Assembly: GCF_022179385.1 (NCBI RefSeq)
Contig: NZ_BPQS01000053.1
Location: 1-33,781, forward strand
DNA: 33,781 nucleotides
Direction of reading: 5' to 3'
Source of the DNA: Methylobacterium longum
GTDB taxonomy: Bacteria; Pseudomonadota; Alphaproteobacteria; Rhizobiales; Beijerinckiaceae
Shown here: positions 7,099-15,053 of the stretch, one piece after another
How the letters are laid out: each line of letters opens with the position of its first letter
How positions within the stretch are numbered: the stretch's first letter is position 1
The notes under the pieces: model-generated
The model's input: only the letters and a program-made list of their open reading frames with translations
Told to the model about the DNA's origin: nothing
Databases searched by the model: none
Translations under genes and position numbers: made by a program

Positions 7099-7494
7099 TT
7101 AGCGAGGCATTCGCCCTCTGACCATGCCGGCCAGATAGTCACCGTTGATGATGGCGCCGAGATCCTTCTCTATCGGCAGGTACCGGGGTCGACGTCTTTT
7201 ATCGCAGGCTTCATCGAAGCCGAGGATGCGACCTGTGTCCGGCTCAATCTGACCGACGACCGCACCGTCACGATCGCGGACCTCCAAGTTATCGCGGCCG
7301 ATGGTGATCGTCCCGCGGATGATACCAACAGAGTTCGTCATACCGAAATCGGACTGGCGCACGTAAGCCTCGCCATCGGGACCAGCTGGATCGATCGAGA
7401 TGTTGCCGAACAGCACCTTGGCGATGCGGCAGTCTGCGGCCTGCGCCGCTCCTTCAGCGGCGACGAGGGCGAGGACGGCGAGAGCTGCGCGCAT
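7099..7494 (-). CDS. Predicted periplasmic/secreted protein, unknown function
   Basis: A 131-residue protein with a Sec signal peptide: MRAALAVLALVAAEGAAQAA, with likely cleavage after AQA, followed by DCRIAK. The mature part is rich in short strands, including repeats of the type GIIRGTITIGRDNLEVRDRD, and ends in a basic RRRPRYLP segment and DYLAGMVRGRMPR. Two Cys (one just after the cleavage site, one near residue 107) could form a disulfide. ATG 7494 is chosen because the signal peptide starts there; the upstream extension is not coding-like. No family recognised. Confidence 0.7.
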   Translation of the reverse strand: MRAALAVLALVAAEGAAQAADCRIAKVLFGNISIDPAGPDGEAYVRQSDFGMTNSVGIIRGTITIGRDNLEVRDRDGAVVGQIEPDTGRILGFDEACDKRRRPRYLPIEKDLGAIINGDYLAGMVRGRMPR

Positions 7495-7692
7495 GGCGGT
7501 AGAATATCCGCCGGGATGGGAGTGTCGAGACATCCCGCCGGCCACACCCACTAACCGCCCCGCCTTCCTGCCGCTGAGCCACGTCGCGTATCGGTTCATC
7601 GCTGGTGAGATTGGACGCTCCCCCGCCCCGTGAGCAGATCGGGGCGGGCCGAGCGAACCGGTCATTAAGGCTCCGGCTCTACCGCCGCCAGC

Positions 7693-8079
7693 ATGTCAGC
7701 CAGCGCAGCTCTCACCGACCTCCCGCCCGCCGTCGCCTCCTGGCGCAGCGCCATCGAGAACCTGTCCGAGCACGCCTCGCCATGCCGGTACCTAGCCCCG
7801 GCGAAGTGGGCGATGATGCGGACGAACGCGCTAATCTTCTGCGACCAGCACGGAGCCGAGGCGTACCGGCTCGGCTGGACGGCGCAGCAGCTCTTCGGCG
7901 TGCATGCGGACCACGGCACCCTGCGCGTCGACTACTGCGGAGCCTTGATGGTCGGCGGCACCCCGGCGCGGGGCGTCGAGGCAAACCGTGTGCTGTTCGA
8001 GCAGACGGCGGCCTATCCCGACCGGCAAGGCCAGATCTGGGGCGTGCCGATCTGGGAGTTCGCGGCGCGGGCTCGCTAA
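7693..8079 (+). CDS. Conserved-looking protein, unknown function
   Basis: A 128-residue soluble protein beginning MSASAALTDLPPAVASWRSA. It has a helical N-terminus, then an aromatic and Cys/His-containing central part (NALIFCDQHGAEAYRLGW), and ends in GQIWGVPIWEFAARAR. The tail is duplicated as a remnant at 5421-5477, which supports this being a real coding frame. I do not recognise the family. Confidence 0.65.
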   Translation: MSASAALTDLPPAVASWRSAIENLSEHASPCRYLAPAKWAMMRTNALIFCDQHGAEAYRLGWTAQQLFGVHADHGTLRVDYCGALMVGGTPARGVEANRVLFEQTAAYPDRQGQIWGVPIWEFAARAR

Positions 8080-8364
8080 ATCTCGTCGTCGTTTGCGGCA
8101 GTTGCAGCCTAGCCGCGCCGCCGGATCTACGCAGATAAAACGTGAAGTAGCATCTATTTTTCTGTTTTTGTGGCTTCAACACCTGTATATTCAGCACAAC
8201 ACATTGCATCTACCTGCCAAAACTCGCAAAATTATCTACAAATATTTATAAAAATAATCTTCCTTCGCTCAACTACGTAGTTTAGATCTAAATAATCTGA
8301 TTGACTGCGCAGGAAATCTAATCAATTTTCCGTGAAGGGAAATTGAGAAATGGAATGATGATTA
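8080..8364. other. AT-rich intergenic region, likely horizontally acquired boundary
   Basis: From about 8140 to 8360 base composition drops sharply in G+C (long A/T stretches such as AATATTTATAAAAATAAT). No ORF is supported. The shift continues in milder form into the acyltransferase gene that follows, so this is probably the promoter-bearing edge of a transferred segment. Confidence 0.5.
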
Positions 8365-9261
8365 ATGACGCGGGATGATTGCGAGCATTGGCTTTCTGGA
8401 TTTTGGGAGGCGGCAAACGCTTCTGGCTTAAGGATCCCGATCTACCTAGCTAGGCATCCTAGATCGGCCTTAAAAGCCATCAAATACACGCTCGAACTCC
8501 CGCGCCTAGAAGCTATTCTGAGTGATGCGCCAGAAGGAATAACGATTAAGAAAAATCTTGAGCGGATTTGCTTAGTGAAATTTCTTCGCTTGGCTAATGC
8601 TGGCGCGTGTGTTCTTCCTATACCCACGGATCCTTCTGACTATAGTGTGGGATCTAGCAAGCAAACTTTGCGGCGCAAAGTGCGCTCTGCGACTCGGTCC
8701 GGCGTTACTTGCCGTGCCATCACGGATTTAGAACATCAACGCGAAATCGCGAAGATACTTGATCGCACCATTCGAACCAAATCCAATCCGCTTTACCGAA
8801 ATCTCAATGCAGATAGCGCAGACCTGATAGATGGCGGGTTGTGGACGGTCGCATTTGATCAGAATGGCGTGCCGCTCGTCGTTGCTGTCACGCCCTTGGA
8901 CGGGAATTGGGCGTTGCTGCGATCATTCGTGTCGCTCGGGGACACGCCACAACACTCGGATGCACGTTATCTGCTTACCCAGGCTATGGTCGAGCGGTTA
9001 GCTAATCATCGGGTGACATATCTAGTTGACTCACGCAGCTCTTCAGAGCTGCCAAACGGGCTAAGGCATTTTCAGCGAATGCTTGGGTTTCGTATCGCCC
9101 GCATACAGATCTCGAATACGTTGAGCGCCCCTGTCCGTGCGAACAATGCACAGCATGTCCGGTCAGCGTGGGCGGTGAGACGGCCATTTGAACGCAGGAT
9201 CCTATCTGCGCCATCACATAATGCAGACGCGGCGAGGCTTTCGCAATCAGTAACAAGCTAG
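8365..9261 (+). CDS. GNAT-fold acyltransferase-like protein (FemAB/BioF2-like)
   Basis: A 298-residue protein. The segment from about 90 to 240 has the order seen in FemAB/BioF2-type GNAT proteins: a basic SKQTLRRKVRSATRSG motif, a helical region around EIAKILDRTIRTK, strands DGGLWTVAFDQNGVPLVVAV, and a C-terminal ALLRSFVSLGD / ARYLLTQAMVERL pair with the LVDSRSSSELP acceptor loop. Such proteins transfer amino-acyl or acyl groups to cell-wall or polysaccharide acceptors. Codon use is less GC-biased than the neighbours, indicating transfer. ATG 8365 has only a distant AAGGGA. It lies upstream of a second, more typical GNAT-like gene but is not clearly in operon with it. Confidence 0.6.
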   Translation: MTRDDCEHWLSGFWEAANASGLRIPIYLARHPRSALKAIKYTLELPRLEAILSDAPEGITIKKNLERICLVKFLRLANAGACVLPIPTDPSDYSVGSSKQTLRRKVRSATRSGVTCRAITDLEHQREIAKILDRTIRTKSNPLYRNLNADSADLIDGGLWTVAFDQNGVPLVVAVTPLDGNWALLRSFVSLGDTPQHSDARYLLTQAMVERLANHRVTYLVDSRSSSELPNGLRHFQRMLGFRIARIQISNTLSAPVRANNAQHVRSAWAVRRPFERRILSAPSHNADAARLSQSVTS

Positions 9262-9359
9262 GAACGTCCTGCACTTTCGAGCTGAACCACACTTAGCCCG
9301 CGGCTCGCATTTCGGCACCCGCCTCACCTCGTGGCCGGTCCCCCGATCGAGCGGTAGAC

Positions 9360-9543
9360 CGCCATCGGGCGCGGCCATGTGAAGGAGGCGATGGCGGCCT
9401 TGGTGGCGGCAGGTCTGATCGTCCAAAAGCGTGGTGGCACCCGGCTGCAATACCCCCTGCCGCTCCCTGCCGAGTTCGAGCGGATGTATGCCCTTATCAC
9501 AAATTTATCCGCTGCCAACTGTCGATCTTCGACAGAATACTGA
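9360..9543 (+). pseudogene. 3' remnant of a winged-helix-like DNA-binding protein
   Basis: After an in-frame TAG at 9357 the frame reads GHVKEAMAALVAAGLIVQKR, then GGTRLQYPLPLPAEFERMYA, and stops at 9543. The helix-then-hairpin pattern (LVAAGLI-QKRGG-RLQY) is that of a wing in a winged-helix domain. Codons before the TAG (LVAGPPIER) continue plausibly, so a nonsense change probably split the gene. No full-length start is present. Confidence 0.55.
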
Positions 9544-9655
9544 TGTTAAAGAGGCAATCGGACTAGCGAACGATGCAGCGATCGCAGAGACTTGGAGCGT
9601 ACTCCACCACGATTGCGGGGCTAATCTCAGCGGTTATCAATTACCGATGGAGGAC

Positions 9656-10864
9656 ATGACGACAATGCAAATCGATCATCGACCTATTCGAACCGTTTCG
9701 GTCCGGGATGTCGATGCGCTGTCTGCCCATGCAGATGCCTGGGATCGACTAGGCAGGTCGGCGCCTCAGCGCCTGCCTACGCTTCTTCCGGATTGGATGG
9801 ATGCCTTCTTTCGCCACCGGGTGGGCGAACAGCAAAGTTGGTTCTGCACTTTCGCCTATCTCGGGGACCGTCTGATAGGCGTTCTGCCTGTCGTCGTCTC
9901 GCCACATCCGATCTTCGGTCGGGCGCGCCCGTTGCTCATGACGCCCTCCGACGACATCACCAATTCCGGCGACATTCTTCTAGCAACGGAGCATGCTCAC
10001 GAGGCTCTCACGGCTCTGCTGCAGGAAGTGCTGCGAGAGCAGCCGGCGTATCTCGAACTGCTCCTCCCCGCCGTCCGCCAGACATCGCCCCTATGGGCGG
10101 CAACTGCGGTGGGACTGCCAGAACATGTCGTAATGAAGGGAAGGGTCTGTCGGTATTCGAAGATCGACGTTGCCGCAGGCGAGAAGGCCTACCTCGACGG
10201 TTTGGGGCAGTTGAAACGCAACCTGCGCCGCTACCGGAAAAAATTGGACGAGCGCGGGCCGGTTTCGGTCGAGATCCTGACCGATGAGGCGGCCGAACCC
10301 GGCTTCATCCACGAGTTCCTGGAACTCGAAGCCTCAGGCTGGAAAGGGCGTCACGGCTCAGCCATCATCCAGCAGCCGAAGGACGCAGCCTTCTACACGC
10401 GTCTCGTCGAGACCTTCGCCGCGAGGGGGCGGCTGGAATGGCACGTGATCCGCGTTGCGGGTCGTGTTGTCGCGGCGGGGATGGGCCTCCGCTGCGGGGC
10501 TTCCGTAGCCCTACCGAGAATTGCCTTCGACGAGACGTACTCGGACTGTGCACCGGGAACGCTTCTGACAGGCGAAGTGAATGCCGAAGCCTTCCGCCGA
10601 GGCCACCTCATCGAATTGAACCATCTCAGCGAGGCGGCTTGGCACCGTAACTGGAACATGCCGCAGGAAGAATACGTCAACCTCCACCTCGTTCGGCGAA
10701 GTTTTACGGCGAGGCTTTTCCATCAGACGGTTGTGGCATCTCGCATTTTCTGGCACGAGGACTTGAAGCGTCGTATTTCACCTGAAGTGAAAACGCGCAT
10801 CAAGGCTCTAATTCGGCGCGGCAAAGCCACTCAGTCAAAGCATCGGCGCCCGAGTATACAGTAG
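9656..10864 (+). CDS. BioF2-like/CelD-type GNAT acetyltransferase, polysaccharide-related
   Basis: A 402-residue protein of the BioF2-like acetyltransferase type (PF13480-like), often annotated CelD/BcsL and found near cellulose or exopolysaccharide genes. Landmarks: N-terminal SAHADAWDRLGRSAPQRLPT, a strand FAYLGDRLIGVLPVVVSPHP, the basic GQLKRNLRRYRKKLDERGP central motif, the E-x-SGWKGRHGSAI segment, and the C-terminal ERGRLEWH-like strand followed by AGRVVAAGMGL and the acceptor region YSDCAPGTLLTGEVNAEAFR. ATG 9656 (or 9665) follows GGAGG; upstream codons from 9431 belong to the remnant of another gene. Function as a sugar or amino acyltransferase is inferred from family. Confidence 0.8.
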   Translation: MTTMQIDHRPIRTVSVRDVDALSAHADAWDRLGRSAPQRLPTLLPDWMDAFFRHRVGEQQSWFCTFAYLGDRLIGVLPVVVSPHPIFGRARPLLMTPSDDITNSGDILLATEHAHEALTALLQEVLREQPAYLELLLPAVRQTSPLWAATAVGLPEHVVMKGRVCRYSKIDVAAGEKAYLDGLGQLKRNLRRYRKKLDERGPVSVEILTDEAAEPGFIHEFLELEASGWKGRHGSAIIQQPKDAAFYTRLVETFAARGRLEWHVIRVAGRVVAAGMGLRCGASVALPRIAFDETYSDCAPGTLLTGEVNAEAFRRGHLIELNHLSEAAWHRNWNMPQEEYVNLHLVRRSFTARLFHQTVVASRIFWHEDLKRRISPEVKTRIKALIRRGKATQSKHRRPSIQ

Positions 10865-11236
10865 GTTATCATGTAAGTCCCACCGCCGAGAGCGTCCGAG
10901 TAGTTGCGCGAGTGATAGCCGTTCGTCGTCACCTCCCGTCCCGGTGATAGGGCCTCGGCTGGATCCAACATCCTTCGAACCGGAAAGCCCATGATGATGG
11001 CGGTCATGACCATGGTCTGGCCCAGGCCTCGGCGTGGTCACCTTGTCCGCCAGCAGCTTCTTGGCCTGCGGGTGCTGCTCGATCGCTTTAAGCATGTCGA
11101 TCCGGTGGCTGGACTTGAAGGCGGACGGCTTGGCAGCCTCGTCCTTCAAGTAGGCGTCCGTGGCCGCCTTGATCTCCTCCTCCGTCACCTCAGACTTCCG
11201 GCGCAGGTCGCCGACGGATGGGATCTCTTTGGCCAT
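10835..11236 (-). CDS. Small protein, C-terminus possibly frameshifted
   Basis: The first 70 residues look genuine: MAKEIPSVGDLRRKSEVTEE, then helices AATDAYLKDEAAKPSAFKSS and IDMLKAIEQHPQAKKLLADK. After TTPRPG the translation becomes His/Gly/Arg-rich and low quality. Another frame takes over from about 11013 (MVMTAIIMGFPVRRMLDPAE and onwards), which suggests a frameshift or a chance extension. The tail overlaps the 3' end of the convergent acyltransferase. No family recognised; a role with DNA or as an accessory phage/plasmid protein is conceivable but unsupported. Confidence 0.45.
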   Translation of the reverse strand: MAKEIPSVGDLRRKSEVTEEEIKAATDAYLKDEAAKPSAFKSSHRIDMLKAIEQHPQAKKLLADKVTTPRPGPDHGHDRHHHGLSGSKDVGSSRGPITGTGGDDERLSLAQLLGRSRRWDLHDNLLYTRAPML

Positions 11237-11512
11237 GCCGGAGAGCTATGGTGGCGCCCCTGCTCCGTCCACCAGCCCCCCCGCGGCGCGATCAGCTGCT
11301 CCCGCCAGCGGCTTTGATGTCGGACGCCCGCGCCTCCACCCGCTGGACCTTCGATGTTGACCGTCAGACTGTGACGCTTCATCAGGGCGCGTCCCCACAG
11401 GGGACACCCATCGATCCGGTCAAGCCCTCCCCCGAGACGAAGCCGGATCGGTGGGGCCCTTGCGCCGCCGTTAGGCAGCGGGCTGCCTCGTGATCGGGGG
11501 GGCAGCCCGCGC

Positions 11513-11755
11513 CTACCGCTCCAGGGGGAACCGCTCTGCATATTCGTGGCGCAGGGCGGCGAGCCGGCCGCGCAGCTCAAGCGCGCTTACCTGTTGCCGC
11601 CGCACAGCATCACGCATCGCTTCAGCATCCGCCTCGCCGAACATCTGTTCCGCCGCATGCATGAGCACGTCGGCCGTCATCTCGGTGCGCGTGGCCTGGT
11701 CCGAGATAGCGTCCATCAGGTCCAGCATGGCCTTGCGCACATCCTCCGCGCTCAT
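11513..11755 (-). CDS. Small helical protein, unknown function
   Basis: An 80-residue, almost wholly helical protein from MSAEDVRKAMLDLMDAISDQ to LRGRLAALRHEYAERFPLER. Heptad-like hydrophobic spacing in the C-terminal half suggests a short coiled coil. An in-frame start at 11899 would add 48 residues containing a weak hydrophobic segment (AAAADVVLVGIAMAA); I prefer the shorter version because it begins with a clear helix, but the choice is uncertain. Confidence 0.5.
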   Translation of the reverse strand: MSAEDVRKAMLDLMDAISDQATRTEMTADVLMHAAEQMFGEADAEAMRDAVRRQQVSALELRGRLAALRHEYAERFPLER

Positions 11756-11908
11756 GGCGCTCTCGCCTCGACCCGTCGCAAAGGGGTTGGCAGCCATCGC
11801 GATGCCAACCAATACCACATCAGCGGCGGCGGCGCTTAGTTCGCGGCCAGTAGCCTTGGCGCCCTTGCGGGGCTCAGTGGCGATCAAGGCTATGACCATG
11901 TCCGGGAA

Positions 11909-12219
11909 CTACTTCGGCCAGCGCTGGGTGTCTATCAAACCAAGGCGGATTGCCAGGGCGAGCACGACCGGTCCTGTCACGGCATCAGCGCCATCGATCC
12001 GGTAGACATGCCGGGCTCCAGGCACCTCTTCGACCCGATGACCAGCCGCACGTAGCTCCGCAACGGCTCGAACGATGTGATCTGCGATCAGGGTTCAGGG
12101 CTACTGTAAGCTGCTCGGTAGCGTCTACCGCACAGGCCGGGCGGCCATATCATCACGGCTCGCCCAGCCTCACGCACATCCCGACCGCACCGCAGCAGGT
12201 AGGGCTGACCTCGCGCCAT
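11909..12219 (-). pseudogene. Small gene broken by a one-base frameshift
   Basis: ATG at 12219 opens 43 codons (start MARGQPYLLRCGRDV, end YSSPEP) to a TGA at 12088-12090. A second frame, open from 12094, continues as LIADHIVRAVAELRAAGHRV and ends ALAIRLGLIDTQRWPK at 11909. Joining the two with one extra C in the CCC run near 12090 gives a smooth 100-residue protein, so a single-base loss is the simplest explanation. The second half looks like a small alpha/beta domain (helix, then strand VYRIDG, then helix). Family not recognised. Confidence 0.6.
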
Positions 12220-12254
12220 GATGAGGGTTTTTCAACACCACAAAACCAGCATAA

Positions 12255-12380
12255 TCATAGCTGAACGATGCGAATGATCCCGCCATTGAGCCACATGTCG
12301 CCCGGCTTCAGCCCGTCAATCGACGTCGACAGGATCGCCAATCGATCGTCGCGGGCCGAGCTGCCGCCTGCCGGATCTTG
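12255..12380 (-). pseudogene. Possible C-terminal remnant of a phage tail-fibre-like protein
   Basis: The end of a longer junk frame reads RLAILSTSIDGLKPGDMWLN followed by GGIIRIVQL and stop. Many phage tail and fibre proteins end with a short G-x-LW-x-NGG-x-I segment like this. Only about 40 codons are recognisable and no start is present. Confidence 0.3.
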
Positions 12381-12382
12381 CG

Positions 12383-12610
12383 CTACGCGCGGTCGTAGAT
12401 TTGGAAGTTCCCGATCACGAACAGGACGAGCGCTACGGGGACGAGCACCCGCCGCTCTTTCTGCATTGCATCGGCGATCGGCTGCAACTGCGGGATCAAC
12501 GTCGGCGATAGCCGCACGAGACCGAGAATGACGGACAGCACGCCCCACCACGAGCCGAGCACTGCCCAGAGGTAGTCCGCTATCTGGTCGATGATCGTCG
12601 GATCGATCAC
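12383..12610 (-). CDS. Small membrane protein with two hydrophobic segments
   Basis: From GTG 12610 the protein has 75 residues: VIDPTIIDQIADYLWAVLGS, a first hydrophobic segment through WWGVLSVILGLVRL, a polar loop with PTLIPQLQPIADAMQKERRV, and a second segment LVPVALVLFVIGNF before IYDRA. A TTG start at 12664 would add 18 less likely residues. It could be a holin-like or envelope protein; the adjacent phage-like fragment fits but does not prove that. Confidence 0.55.
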   Translation of the reverse strand: MIDPTIIDQIADYLWAVLGSWWGVLSVILGLVRLSPTLIPQLQPIADAMQKERRVLVPVALVLFVIGNFQIYDRA

Positions 12611-12697
12611 GAACGGCCATCCACCGACTTCCGAATATGACGCTTTAATACCACCACAGAACAACCATTAAAGTACCTCAGTCACGCTTCTGCAGTG

Positions 12698-13066
12698 CTA
12701 TCGCCACCCCGTTGTGGTGGGTTTGCCGATGATATAGTCGATGCCCTCAAGGATGAGAGAGTGGATCGAACGGCCCCGGTCCTCAGCGATCCGAGCGAGC
12801 GCCGCATGCCGAGCATCATCGAGGTAGACTGTCTGCCGCGCCGCGACAGGCCGGCGCCCCTTCGGCCTGCCGATCGGCTTCGTATCCGCCGTGGTCTCGG
12901 CTGGTTGCAGGATCTGTGCGGGCAATGTGGCCCGCGGATCAGGAGCGGCTTCAGTCAGGGGTGCACGCGCCAAGCTGGCATCTGCATCGTCCTGCTCAAC
13001 CTCGCGAGCCGCGGCCGCCGCAGCCTTCATCGCCAGTGCCTGGGAGACGTTCGGGCGGCGGCTCAT
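12698..13066 (-). CDS. RHH DNA-binding partner of ParA (ParG/ParB-like)
   Basis: A 122-residue protein encoded directly after parA with an ATGA overlap. The N-terminal 70 residues are Ala/Glu-rich and disordered-looking. The C-terminal half has a GRPKGRRP basic patch followed by RQTVYLDDARHAALARIAED and RGRSIHSLILEGIDYIIG, the strand-helix-helix pattern of a ribbon-helix-helix dimer. Position and fold match small centromere-binding proteins that pair with short ParA ATPases on plasmids and mobile islands. It probably binds a site near the operon promoter and regulates it. The exact centromere is not identified. Confidence 0.75.
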   Translation of the reverse strand: MSRRPNVSQALAMKAAAAAAREVEQDDADASLARAPLTEAAPDPRATLPAQILQPAETTADTKPIGRPKGRRPVAARQTVYLDDARHAALARIAEDRGRSIHSLILEGIDYIIGKPTTTGWR

Positions 13067-13713
13067 TGAGTCTCTCCCAGGCGGACCATGACGGCATTAG
13101 CGAGCGCGGCGAATTCGGTGGCCGATGGCGTGTCGGGCGGGACGGCCTCTCCCGTGGCGAGGCTGTCGGCCACGATGGCGCGATAGGAGATGGCTGGCGC
13201 TACAGGCTCAGTCAGAGCAGCCAGCGTTGCCACCACGTCGCGCCCTGCCCCGGTCCGGCGGTCGATACGGCTCGGAACGATCAGGATGTCCGGCCGATCG
13301 CGCTTGGCAGCCTTCCGGTGTCGACGGATCGTGCCGACAGTCTCAGCCGCGCCGCGCACATCCAACACGGTCGAGCCGGCCGGGACTAGCACGAGGTCGG
13401 ACACGGCGATGGTCGCCCCGAATGCCGCGCCCATGGCGCCGGGCGCGTCGATCAGCACGAAATCGGTTCCCTGCCCCCGAACGGCCTTCACCCACGCGGA
13501 CACCGCGGCGTCGGCATCTTCCTCAAGGAGATGGGCCGCGACCTTGAACGGCAACTGTCCGTCTTCGGCGATCGAGGCGGCGTGCGCGGCTGGGTCCGCG
13601 TCGAGCACGGTGACGGTGCGCCCGCGCCGATGCAACTCGGCTGCGAGGTTGAGGGCCGTGGTCGTCTTACCGACGCCGCCCTTGCTCTGGGCAAGGCCGA
13701 TGATCCTTACCAT
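13063..13713 (-). CDS. parA: ParA-family partition ATPase
   Basis: A 216-residue deviant Walker ATPase of the short ParA type (no N-terminal HTH). Residues 11-18 are KGGVGKTT (Walker A with the signature Lys), VLDADPAAHAAS is the A' region, and FVLIDAPGAM is Walker B. ParA ATPases ride on nucleoid DNA and move plasmids or islands through a DNA-bound partner. The gene overlaps the RHH partner downstream, so the two form an operon. It is divergent from the tyrosine recombinase, with palindromes in between. The name is functional; orthology to a specific plasmid system was not tested. Confidence 0.9.
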   Translation of the reverse strand: MVRIIGLAQSKGGVGKTTTALNLAAELHRRGRTVTVLDADPAAHAASIAEDGQLPFKVAAHLLEEDADAAVSAWVKAVRGQGTDFVLIDAPGAMGAAFGATIAVSDLVLVPAGSTVLDVRGAAETVGTIRRHRKAAKRDRPDILIVPSRIDRRTGAGRDVVATLAALTEPVAPAISYRAIVADSLATGEAVPPDTPSATEFAALANAVMVRLGETQ

Positions 13714-13838
13714 TTCGGCGCCATTCTCCCGCTAATACGGTGGGACAAAACCACCAGACCGGCGTCAATCTCACGCCGCCGGCACGCGGGCTAGGGAATT
13801 TCAGCACCAGTTGCGCCGAAACCTCGCGCTGCGGTCCG

Positions 13839-13857
13839 TCACACTTTCATGGTGTGA
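13839..13857. promoter_or_regulatory. Inverted repeat upstream of parA, candidate operator or parS
   Basis: TCACAC and GTGTGA arms flank seven bases, about 125 bases upstream of parA. It is a candidate binding site for the RHH partner protein. No tandem copies were seen. Confidence 0.35.
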
Positions 13858-13907
13858 TAAAAGCGGGATGATGGGATGACGCTCGCGCGACCATAGCGTG
13901 CGTGATA

Positions 13908-13935
13908 GTGTCTGAGAAGGACAGTTATCGGACAC
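13908..13935. promoter_or_regulatory. Inverted repeat just upstream of the recombinase, candidate crossover or operator site
   Basis: GTGTCTGA and TCGGACAC are inverted with one mismatch around a 12-base spacer, and the repeat ends seven bases before the recombinase ATG. Nearness suggests a recombinase binding/crossover site (dif/res-like) or an autoregulatory operator. The spacer is longer than the 6-8 bases usual for tyrosine recombinase cores. Confidence 0.35.
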
Positions 13936-13941
13936 GATGCG

Positions 13942-14907
13942 ATGTCGGGCTTAAAACCCTACCGCCCGGGCGCTGGCGCCGGTCTGCCGATCGCGGCCGG
14001 CCTGTCCGATCAGGCGCGCGCATTCCAGCGCGCTGGCAAGGCCAAGAGCACGCAGCGCGCCTACCTGAGCGATGCGGGCCTATTCGCTGCCTGGTGTACG
14101 GAGCACGGCCTCGACCCGATGCCGGCGACGCCGCTAGCGGTCCTGGAGTTCTTGACCCACCAAGCGACACGCGGCGCGAAGGCATCGACCATCGCTCGGC
14201 GGCTCGCCGCGATCCGGTACGCGCACAGGCTGGCCGGGGAGGTTGATCCGACCGACAATGAGGGGTTGCGCGAGGGCCTGCGCGGGATCCGGCGCGAGAT
14301 TGGCACCCGGCCGACCCAGAAGGCGGCCGCGACCGCCGACGTGCTGGCGGCGCTGCTGATGCGGACGCCGGACAGCCTGACCGGCCAACGGGATCGAGCT
14401 CTGCTAGCGCTGGGCTTCGCGGGCGCGTTCCGCCGGAGCGAACTCGTCGCGCTCGACGTCCAAGACCTGCGCGAGGATCCGGAAGGTCTACGGGTTATCG
14501 TTCGCCGGTCGAAGACCGATCAGGAGGGCAGGGGGCTGGAGAAGGCTATCCCGCATGGACGGTTCATCCGCCCGGTGGCTCTGGTGCGGGAGTGGCTCGA
14601 TGCGGCCGGCATCACGGAAGGCCCGGTGTTCCGGCCGGTCAACAAGGCTGGCAGAGTCGAGCCGCGGCGCCTCGGCGTGAAGACGGTCGAGCGAGTCATA
14701 AAGCACTACTGCACGGCCGCCGGGCTCGATGCCTCGACCTTCGGGGCTCACAGCCTGCGCGCCGGCTACATCACAACGGCGGCCGAGCGCGGGGCGGATC
14801 TCGCCCGGATCATGGACCAGTCGGGCCACCGGGATCCGCGGACGGTGGTCGGCTACATCCGGCGCGCGAACGCCTTCAAGGGGCACTCGGGGAGCGGGTT
14901 CTTGTAG
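13942..14907 (+). CDS. Tyrosine recombinase (XerC/D-like integrase/resolvase)
   Basis: A 321-residue site-specific recombinase. The core-binding N-terminal domain (about residues 20-110) holds SDQARAFQRAGKAKSTQRAY. The catalytic domain has all active residues: Arg164 in FRRSEL, Lys191 in RRSKTD, His270 and Arg273 in HSLRAG, His296 in SGHRD and nucleophile Tyr305 in VGYIRR. The length suits plasmid dimer-resolution or island recombinases rather than long phage integrases. A decayed copy of its C-terminus, with the Tyr, lies at 17357-17461. Placement opposite ParA/RHH points to a stability module that keeps a plasmid or island monomeric and partitioned. Confidence 0.93.
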   Translation: MSGLKPYRPGAGAGLPIAAGLSDQARAFQRAGKAKSTQRAYLSDAGLFAAWCTEHGLDPMPATPLAVLEFLTHQATRGAKASTIARRLAAIRYAHRLAGEVDPTDNEGLREGLRGIRREIGTRPTQKAAATADVLAALLMRTPDSLTGQRDRALLALGFAGAFRRSELVALDVQDLREDPEGLRVIVRRSKTDQEGRGLEKAIPHGRFIRPVALVREWLDAAGITEGPVFRPVNKAGRVEPRRLGVKTVERVIKHYCTAAGLDASTFGAHSLRAGYITTAAERGADLARIMDQSGHRDPRTVVGYIRRANAFKGHSGSGFL

Positions 14908-15053
14908 CCCATCGATCGCCGATGACGATTTCAGGTTCTCTCTGACGCTTGTGCCCTGATCGACGCAGCGAGCTTCAAGCGGCCAATGTGAGATGTGCCG
15001 CTGCCGTCTTTAGCCGGCCAGCGGTGCGACAGGGCAGCAATCCGGCCCGGAGC

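Noticed and set aside
11317..11493. Short plus-strand frame (RWTFDVDRQTVTLHQGASPQ)
   Set aside because: Weakly protein-like, but a competing minus-strand frame (MKRHSLTVNIEGPAG) is equally plausible and neither has support.
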